From: JAICIG01 sp035532215
GTDB taxonomy: Bacteria; Planctomycetota; Planctomycetia; Pirellulales; JAICIG01
Direction: 5' to 3'
Assembly (NCBI GenBank): GCA_035532215.1
Contig: DATKRK010000207.1
Span: forward strand, 1 to 17,997
DNA: 17,997 bases
Positions 1 to 4,316 of the stretch are shown piece after piece (the first letter of the stretch is position 1; each line of letters opens with the position of its first letter). Under the pieces are notes generated by a model, which worked only from the letters and a program-made list of their open reading frames with translations, ran no database searches and was not told the DNA's origin. The position numbers and the translations under genes were made by a program.

Positions 1-291
1 CATCCTTGCGTCTCCACCAACCGTCCATCGTCCATCTAAGCCGGACGGAATCCCACGCCACCCAGCTCCATGCTTATTCTTCCCAACTCTCCTGAATTGA
101 CCAAGCCCGATTTGTGTCAACGCGGAGCGTGCGCGGTATAACTCAGCGGGCGCCGCCCCGTAGTCCTGCTCGGGCAAGCGATTTCCCTCGACCCCGGTTG
201 GCCGGCGGCCGATTTGTTTCTATGATTGGAGTGCGGCTGGCGGCCGCAATTGCCTAGTTTACCAGCTACCTCGATTGCCAAGGACCAGCCG
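1..291. other. Upstream region without a gene
   Basis: I see no convincing gene here. The stretch holds a short direct repeat (CGTCCATCGTCCATC, near 22-36) and a weak promoter candidate for the ferredoxin gene, listed separately. Longer reading frames on either strand have no ribosome binding site and do not look like proteins. Confidence 0.4.
114..142 (+). promoter_or_regulatory. Weak candidate promoter for the ferredoxin gene
   Basis: A TATAAC hexamer at 137-142 is a good -10 match. The hexamer 17 nt upstream (GTGTCA, 114-119) is a poor -35. The site lies about 150 nt before the ferredoxin start. The assignment rests on the -10 alone. Confidence 0.22.
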
Positions 292-684
292 ATGGCCAAA
301 CAAGGGCCTCGCAAGAAACTGCCCAAAGAACTCGCCGTCATTAACGCCGACAACTGCACGGGTTGCGAAGCGTGCTTGGAGGTCTGCCCGGTCGACTGCA
401 TCGTCAAGATTCAGCAGTACGACCAGTTCCAAAACCTGCAGAGCTGGTGCCAGATCGATCTGGAGCGGTGCGTCGGCTGCGAAGTCTGCGTGCATATCCC
501 TCGCAAGAAGACCGACCCCTACGAGCTGACCGTCTGCCCTTGGAACGCGATCGAGATGGTACCCACCGAGCAGGTGGCCCAGGTGGTCGCCCAGGTCGGC
601 GGCCCGCCCGAGTACATCTACGACAATTGGGACCGGCTCGTCGGGACCGCCCAGCACTTGGCCGAGTTGAAGGTTGCGAATTAA
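292..684 (+). CDS. Two-cluster [4Fe-4S] ferredoxin-type protein
   Basis: This is a 130-residue soluble iron-sulfur protein, probably a cytoplasmic electron carrier. The first motif is C22-x2-C25-x2-C28-x3-C32-P. The second is C60-x2-C63-x2-C66, and its last cysteine, C82-P, follows only after 15 residues instead of the usual three, so the second site carries an insertion (residues 67-81, rich in Lys, Asp and Pro). By analogy with bacterial 2[4Fe-4S] ferredoxins, C22/25/28/82 and C60/63/66/32 would hold the two clusters. C36 and C53 are extra cysteines. The C-terminal ~45 residues lie outside the cluster domain. The ATG at 292 is preceded by AGGA at 281-284, a normal Shine-Dalgarno distance, so I prefer it to an in-frame ATG at 226. 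The gene stands alone and converges with the epimerase gene. The redox partner is unknown. Confidence 0.9.
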   Translation: MAKQGPRKKLPKELAVINADNCTGCEACLEVCPVDCIVKIQQYDQFQNLQSWCQIDLERCVGCEVCVHIPRKKTDPYELTVCPWNAIEMVPTEQVAQVVAQVGGPPEYIYDNWDRLVGTAQHLAELKVAN

Positions 685-686
685 CC

Positions 687-747
687 GTAGGGTGGGGCGC
701 AGCCCCTCAAGCTATCGGAAGGACGTGGAACTGCGGCTCCACCCTAC
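687..747. repeat. Inverted repeat between convergent genes
   Basis: GTAGGGTGG (687-695) and CCACCCTAC (739-747) are perfect 9-nt inverted arms. Inside the left half GGGGC-GCA-GCCCC (694-706) forms a second small hairpin. The element lies exactly between the convergent ferredoxin and epimerase genes. It could end transcription from both sides, but no T-tract is present. It also has the look of a dispersed REP-like palindrome (inference). Confidence 0.5.
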
Positions 748-760
748 CGCATGTCGCCGA

Positions 761-1585
761 TCAGCCTAGCGCCTTTTCCGCGCATTCCTGCATGTACTCG
801 ATACTCTCTCGGGCCAGCCGCTCGACGCCGGGCGAATAGTCGAAGACTTCGACCGAGACCCAGCCGCGATAATCGATCTCGCCCAGGGCCTCGAAGATCG
901 GCACGAAGTCGATCCCGCCAAAACCCGGGCCGAGCTTGTTGGCGTCGTTGGCGTGAAAGTGAACCATCCACGGCGCGCAGCGACGGATAATCTCGGGGAT
1001 CGGCGCGCTCTCGCTCGACATGGCTTTGCAATCCAAGTGCAGCCGGCAGTGCGAAGACCCGACCATCTGCATCAACTTCACTCCGTCGGCCGCCGTGAGC
1101 AGGAAATTGCCTTCGGCCGGGCCGAGCGGTTCGAGGGCCAGCGTCACGTCGAGATCTTCCAGCACGGGCATCGCCGCTTGAAACACCTCGGCGGCGTACT
1201 TCAGGCCCTCGTCCAGGCTCACGCCCTGCATCAGGTTGCGCTGCAGCGGCGACCCGAACACCAGAATCAAACCGCCCAGGTCGCGGCACAGCCGGGCGAG
1301 TTCCATGAGATATTCGGCCGTCTTCTGGCGGACGGCGGCGTCGGGCGTCGTCAAGTACAGCCCTTCGGTTTTGGCTAGCAGCCAATGCAGGCCGACGACG
1401 TCGAGCTCCGCCGCTTCGGCCTGGCGCCGCACTTCGCGGCGTTTTTCGGCCGTGATTTTGCGGGCATCGGGGTTGATCGTGAACGGGGCGATCTCGATGC
1501 CCGTATAGCCGCACTCGCGCGCGAAGGCGAAAGCCTTGTCGAGCGGCCAGTCCAAAAACGTTTCGTTGCAGATGGCGTATTTCAT
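761..1585 (-). CDS. Sugar (phosphate) isomerase/epimerase, xylose-isomerase-like TIM barrel
   Basis: This 274-residue protein has the length and pattern of the AP_endonuc_2/xylose-isomerase-like TIM-barrel family (D-tagatose 3-epimerase, hydroxypyruvate isomerase, inosose dehydratase). The expected metal ligands are visible: E152 in LALEPLG, D185 in HLDCK, H211 in VHFHAND and E246 in VSVEVFD. From memory, these are the positions of the Mn ligands in Pseudomonas cichorii D-tagatose 3-epimerase. The enzyme should act in the cytoplasm on a keto-sugar or its phosphate; the exact substrate cannot be read from sequence. The ATG at 1585 begins the typical first strand (MKYAICNETF), although no clear ribosome binding site precedes it. 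It lies 40 nt downstream of a hypothetical gene on the same strand and may be co-transcribed with it. Confidence 0.88.
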   Translation of the reverse strand: MKYAICNETFLDWPLDKAFAFARECGYTGIEIAPFTINPDARKITAEKRREVRRQAEAAELDVVGLHWLLAKTEGLYLTTPDAAVRQKTAEYLMELARLCRDLGGLILVFGSPLQRNLMQGVSLDEGLKYAAEVFQAAMPVLEDLDVTLALEPLGPAEGNFLLTAADGVKLMQMVGSSHCRLHLDCKAMSSESAPIPEIIRRCAPWMVHFHANDANKLGPGFGGIDFVPIFEALGEIDYRGWVSVEVFDYSPGVERLARESIEYMQECAEKALG

Positions 1586-1625
1586 GGAGCTGTTGCTTGC
1601 GATGCCGACGTTGGTTTTCGAGTCT

Positions 1626-2033
1626 CTAGGACGCTTCTCGCTCGAGCGCCTTCAGAACAGCTCGGCGGTCTTCCAAGTCCGAGAGATTTCGGTCGCGGAG
1701 CATATAAGCCGCACTATTTTTCGTTGCAGAGCGAGCTTCCTTGTGGAGTTGCTGCATTCGCTCGATTTCCTTTCGCCGGTGCTTAATGGCCTTCGTCGTC
1801 TCCCCTCGGAGTTCATAGAGCAACGCCAGCCCCTCTTCGCGCAAGATGGCGACGGAATTCTTAGGCAAAGCCTTGAGAGTACGATCCAAGCGATTCAGAT
1901 ATCGCCGTGCGATATCGCTTCGCTTTTCCAGGTAAAGCCAATAGCGAATTTTCTTGCACAGATAGTCCAACTCGTCCCAGCCGTTGGAAAATGCGCGCCG
2001 GGTCTTCGGGGGCGCGTGCGCTTGCAGCAGCAT
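1626..2033 (-). CDS. Hypothetical helical protein, second gene of a coupled pair
   Basis: I do not recognise this 135-residue protein. It is highly charged (Lys/Arg/Glu) and appears entirely alpha-helical, with no signal peptide or membrane segment. Residues around LALLYELRGETTKAIKHR resemble a single TPR-like hairpin. The start is well supported: GGAGG stands about 10 nt before the ATG and overlaps the end of the upstream small gene, whose TAG stop lies only 7 nt away, so translation is probably coupled. The DNA is visibly less G+C-rich than the flanking genes, which may indicate an accessory origin. No function can be assigned. Confidence 0.65.
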   Translation of the reverse strand: MLLQAHAPPKTRRAFSNGWDELDYLCKKIRYWLYLEKRSDIARRYLNRLDRTLKALPKNSVAILREEGLALLYELRGETTKAIKHRRKEIERMQQLHKEARSATKNSAAYMLRDRNLSDLEDRRAVLKALEREAS

Positions 2034-2040
2034 TGTTTAA

Positions 2041-2244
2041 CTACCTCCAGCGAGGGCGAATTAGTTCCGGATCGAGTTCGGGACGCAGATTACGGGCTTG
2101 TTCCGACATTTCATTCCATGCTCGCACGGCCTCGTCATATTTTCTATCGGCCTCTTCCCTCTGCTTCCGAGCGCGCTCGGTAAAGTTTCGTTTTTTCGCC
2201 GGATCCGACTTTCTGCGATGCCCGCGTCCCGGCGTGTGACCCAT
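2041..2244 (-). CDS. Small basic hypothetical protein, first gene of a coupled pair
   Basis: This 67-residue protein is rich in Arg, Lys and Glu. It has a basic N-terminus (residues 1-30) followed by a predicted amphipathic helix (about 25-52). A GGGGG stretch about 8 nt before the ATG may serve as ribosome binding site. Its last codons contain the Shine-Dalgarno of the next gene, which argues that the two are expressed together. The composition would suit nucleic-acid binding, but that is speculation. A different frame over the same DNA (2061-2294) is less convincing because it destroys this coupling. Confidence 0.5.
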   Translation of the reverse strand: MGHTPGRGHRRKSDPAKKRNFTERARKQREEADRKYDEAVRAWNEMSEQARNLRPELDPELIRPRWR

Positions 2245-2414
2245 CGGTTAGCCCCCAATCGTTCTGCGGAAAAGTCGCTGTTGGAGGAGTGCAATCAGCA
2301 CGTCTGCCGCAAAGTCGATTCTAATTGCATTACAACTCGCTGACGAGTTGGGGCGCCAGCGCGGCCCTCGCTTGTCCGCCAATAGGCCCCCAATGCGACG
2401 AGCCAAGCGACTGC

Positions 2415-3074
2415 TTACTCATTCGAGTGCAGATTCAAATCCGCATGGCGATTCGCTCGCCGCTCGAGCGTCGCGAGCACCTGTTTTTCCAGCCGCAGGT
2501 AATCCTTCAACTCGTCGATCCAGCGCACGAGCGTCATCAAGAGCGGGGCATCGACCTTGATCTTGTTGCCCTGCGAGCTGGCGAAGGCCTCGCGCAGCGG
2601 CTCGCCTTCGTGCATGCCCGCCGCGACGCGAAGCGAGTCGTGCGCCAATCGCCCATCGGTCGAGGAGACATTCGCCCCGGCGCCGCGGTCAACTTGCAGG
2701 CGGTAATCGAACAACAGGACCTGCCGCCCGACGCCTTGGAAATATCGCTCGCCGTCGCGCCAATCGCGACTCGCATCGCGGCGGCACAAGGGCGCCGACC
2801 AAAGCACGTGATAATCGGCGCTGGCGGCGCCGGTCTCGCTCGCGAAATATTGCGGATAGTGCTCGTCGCGCGGGGCGTCGGGATGCCAGGCGTTCTCGTC
2901 CCAGTTCCAACTGATCGACGGCACGTCGTCGGCCCGCAGTGCTTGCAGGCAGAGCAGCAGATCTTCGACGTTGTGCTCCGTATCTTCGATGCGTTCTCGC
3001 ACCGAAAACGGCCGACCGTCGCCGCCCAGCAGCGTCGCGGGCAACTGCTCCAAGTTGATCCGCCGCTCGCTCAT
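2415..3074 (-). CDS. Hypothetical protein downstream of the TatA genes
   Basis: I cannot place this 219-residue protein in a known family. It has no signal peptide and no membrane segment. The central part is rich in Trp, His, Tyr and Asp (ISWNWDENAWHPDAPRDEHY and YHVLWSAPL). The C-terminal quarter is an amphipathic helical region (about 170-219). The reading frame has the high third-position G+C of neighbouring genes, which supports it as coding. The ATG at 3074 has no good ribosome binding site. It follows the last tatA gene by 122 nt on the same strand and may be the distal gene of that cluster. Whether it has anything to do with Tat transport is unknown. Confidence 0.7.
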   Translation of the reverse strand: MSERRINLEQLPATLLGGDGRPFSVRERIEDTEHNVEDLLLCLQALRADDVPSISWNWDENAWHPDAPRDEHYPQYFASETGAASADYHVLWSAPLCRRDASRDWRDGERYFQGVGRQVLLFDYRLQVDRGAGANVSSTDGRLAHDSLRVAAGMHEGEPLREAFASSQGNKIKVDAPLLMTLVRWIDELKDYLRLEKQVLATLERRANRHADLNLHSNE

Positions 3075-3196
3075 CGAGTTGAACTACGGGACGAGTTGAT
3101 CTACGGCCTTGATCGGATTGGATCGGGGCGATTCCGCTGCTGGCAGACTGAAAAAAAACCCAAAGAGCCGGCCCGACTAAACGCCGCCAAAAGGCG

Positions 3197-3514
3197 TCAG
3201 GCTTCGACGGGTTTTTCCGCTTCGACGTTTTTCATTGCCACATCGGCCGTGGGTTCGGCGGCGGGAGGCTCGAACTTGGGCGCCGTGGCTTCCTCGCGAT
3301 CGTCGATCTCGTGATAGTGCGAAACTTGTTGTGACGGTCGCGAAGAAGAACTCGAGCCGGCCGATCGCACTTCTTCGTGAATGTCGGAAATGCCCTTCTT
3401 GAACTCGGTCATGCTCTTGCCGAGCGAGCGAGCCACGCTAGGCAGTTTGTTGCCGAACAACAGCACTGCGATGGCGCCTACGATCATCACTTCCATCGGG
3501 TTCAAACCGAACAT
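3197..3514 (-). CDS. tatA: TatA/TatB-type twin-arginine translocase subunit, third copy in the cluster
   Basis: This 105-residue protein is a TatA-family subunit of the twin-arginine translocase, which moves folded proteins across the inner membrane. The N-terminal membrane helix (about 6-20) ends in the hallmark FG hinge (LLFGNKLP, F20-G21). It is followed by the amphipathic helix with ARSLGKSMTEFKKGI. The tail after residue 48 is a low-complexity Ser/Glu/Pro/Ala stretch. The ATG at 3514 is preceded by AGGA at a normal distance. Its first 45 codons and the 48 nt upstream match the neighbouring minimal tatA without a gap, so the two arose by tandem duplication. No tatC is present in the window. 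TatA and TatB roles cannot be told apart from sequence alone. Confidence 0.92.
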   Translation of the reverse strand: MFGLNPMEVMIVGAIAVLLFGNKLPSVARSLGKSMTEFKKGISDIHEEVRSAGSSSSSRPSQQVSHYHEIDDREEATAPKFEPPAAEPTADVAMKNVEAEKPVEA

Positions 3515-3562
3515 GGCAAAGTCCTACCAAATGCTGCTGAAGAAACGGGTCCCACCAACGCG
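3380..3562. repeat. Direct repeat copy 1 (tatA 5' half plus its upstream region)
   Basis: This 183-nt unit aligns with 3615-3797 without a single gap at a constant offset of 235 nt. It covers the first 45 codons of the downstream tatA, its Shine-Dalgarno and 48 nt of leader. Similarity stops near the end of the amphipathic helix codons. Confidence 0.8.
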
Positions 3563-3570
3563 GCGCCGCG

Positions 3571-3587
3571 CGGCGGACGAACCGCCG
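3571..3587. repeat. Short intergenic hairpin between tatA copies
   Basis: CGGCGG (3571-3576) and CCGCCG (3582-3587) pair around a 5-nt loop in the spacer between the minimal tatA and the next tatA. No T-tract follows on either strand, so it is more likely an mRNA stability or pausing element than a terminator (inference). Confidence 0.35.
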
Positions 3588-3611
3588 TTCGGGCGAGCGG
3601 CTATTTCACAA

Positions 3612-3749
3612 TCAAACTTCGGAAATGCCCTTCTTGAATTCGGTCACGCTCTTGCCGAGCGAACGAGCCACGCTAGGCAGCTTGTTGCCGAACAGCAACA
3701 GAGCGATCGCGGCGACGATCATCAATTCCACCGGATTCAATCCGAACAT
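3612..3749 (-). CDS. tatA: Minimal 45-residue TatA
   Basis: This is a complete TatA-type protein of only 45 residues, well below the usual 60-100. It contains the membrane helix (about 6-20, PVELMIVAAIALLLFG), the FG hinge (F20-G21) and the full amphipathic helix (ARSLGKSVTEFKKGI), then stops at once (ISEV, TGA). The acidic/variable tail of other TatA proteins is missing altogether. The start has AGGA about 8 nt before the ATG, the same leader as its duplicate. It differs from the next gene's first 45 residues at only seven positions, all conservative (for example M7V, V9L, D44E), which suggests selection for function rather than decay. C-terminal deletions of E. coli TatA are known to be tolerated, so this form could work. 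Confidence 0.88.
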   Translation of the reverse strand: MFGLNPVELMIVAAIALLLFGNKLPSVARSLGKSVTEFKKGISEV

Positions 3750-3797
3750 GGCAAAGTCCTGCAAAATGTTGCTGAGAAAACTCGTGCTACCAACGCG
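3615..3797. repeat. Direct repeat copy 2 (minimal tatA plus its upstream region)
   Basis: This is the partner of 3380-3562, with the same length and no gaps at an offset of 235 nt. It includes nearly the whole minimal tatA and 48 nt upstream (shared blocks such as GCAAAGTCCT and ACCAACGCG on the + strand). Confidence 0.8.
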
Positions 3798-3847
3798 CGT
3801 GAGCGAATGATCTGCGGCTGCTATGCAAAAAGCAACTGCGCCGAGCG

Positions 3848-4084
3848 TTATTTCTGCTTGACCCCTTCTTGCTTTTTGACTTCTTCCATGCGTTCCGACT
3901 TGCCCGAAAGCTTCTCTTGCTCTTCTTCGTCGATCTCCCGCGCGCCGTGCTTGAACTCGACCACGCTGCGGCCCAAAGATCGCATCAGGCTCGGCAGCCG
4001 ATTGCCAAACAGCAACAAGATGACCCCGCCGACGATGACCAACTCCATTGGCCCGACGCCAAACATGCCGAAGAGGGGACTCAT
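3848..4084 (-). CDS. tatA: TatA/TatB-type twin-arginine translocase subunit, first copy in the cluster
   Basis: This 78-residue protein shows the TatA pattern: GVGPMELVIVGGVILLLFGNR spans the membrane helix and the FG hinge, followed by LPSLMRSLGRSVVEFKHGARE as the amphipathic helix. A highly charged tail (EIDEEEQEKLSGKSERMEEV) completes it. It is more divergent than the other two copies, which are duplicates of each other, so it may fill a separate role (TatB-like or a distinct TatA). I chose the ATG at 4084, with AAAAGG just upstream, over an in-frame ATG at 4135 whose extension is not TatA-like and would overlap the leader hairpin; ATG 4066 is also possible. The promoter at 4232-4261 and a structured leader precede it. 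Confidence 0.88.
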   Translation of the reverse strand: MSPLFGMFGVGPMELVIVGGVILLLFGNRLPSLMRSLGRSVVEFKHGAREIDEEEQEKLSGKSERMEEVKKQEGVKQK

Positions 4085-4122
4085 AGCCTTTTGCTCGCGA
4101 AAATGGTTTGTGGCCGGCGGGG

Positions 4123-4144
4123 AAAGGCGGTGCAAACCGCCTTT
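4123..4144 (-). promoter_or_regulatory. Second leader hairpin of the tat cluster
   Basis: AAAGGCGGT and ACCGCCTTT form a perfect 9-bp stem with a 4-nt loop, 38 nt before the first tatA start. The shape is that of an intrinsic terminator, but only three U residues follow before a C-run, so it would be weak. It could act as an attenuator together with the upstream stem (inference). Confidence 0.55.
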
Positions 4145-4167
4145 AGTTCGGCGCAGGCAGGCGACCT

Positions 4168-4225
4168 GTCGAGAAGTTGTCGCTCGCCGCTTTGCATATA
4201 ACCGCCGCGAGCCGCACTTCTCGAC
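4168..4225 (-). promoter_or_regulatory. Long hairpin at the very 5' end of the tat transcript
   Basis: GTCGAGAAGT (5' arm) and ACTTCTCGAC (3' arm) pair perfectly over 10 bp. After a small internal loop GCTCGC pairs with GCGAGC over 6 bp, leaving a 19-nt apical loop. The 5' edge (4225) coincides with the start point expected from the promoter, so the message would begin with a closed stem. Such stems can protect mRNA 5' ends or act as regulators. Confidence 0.6.
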
Positions 4226-4231
4226 TCGGAT

Positions 4232-4261
4232 ATTCTACCGCGGCAAGCCGAGCAGTGTCAA
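4232..4261 (-). promoter_or_regulatory. Strong sigma70-type promoter of the tat cluster
   Basis: On the minus strand TTGACA (4256-4261) is a perfect -35, and TAGAAT (4232-4237) lies 18 nt downstream as a near-perfect -10. Transcription should begin near 4225 and give a leader of about 140 nt before the first tatA. Confidence 0.75.
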
Positions 4262-4316
4262 ACAAAATCCAAGTCCCGCCGGGTGGGAATAATCGGCGCA
4301 TCTCGAAGCCTCGACG

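Noticed and set aside
744..1514. Long minus-strand frame over the epimerase gene
   Set aside because: It is a frame-shifted shadow of the epimerase, Arg-rich, with no metal-ligand motifs.
3120..3196. Terminator after the last tatA (T8 on the minus strand at 3151-3158)
   Set aside because: The T-run is good, but I could not find a stem of more than four pairs directly before it, so I do not list it as a terminator.
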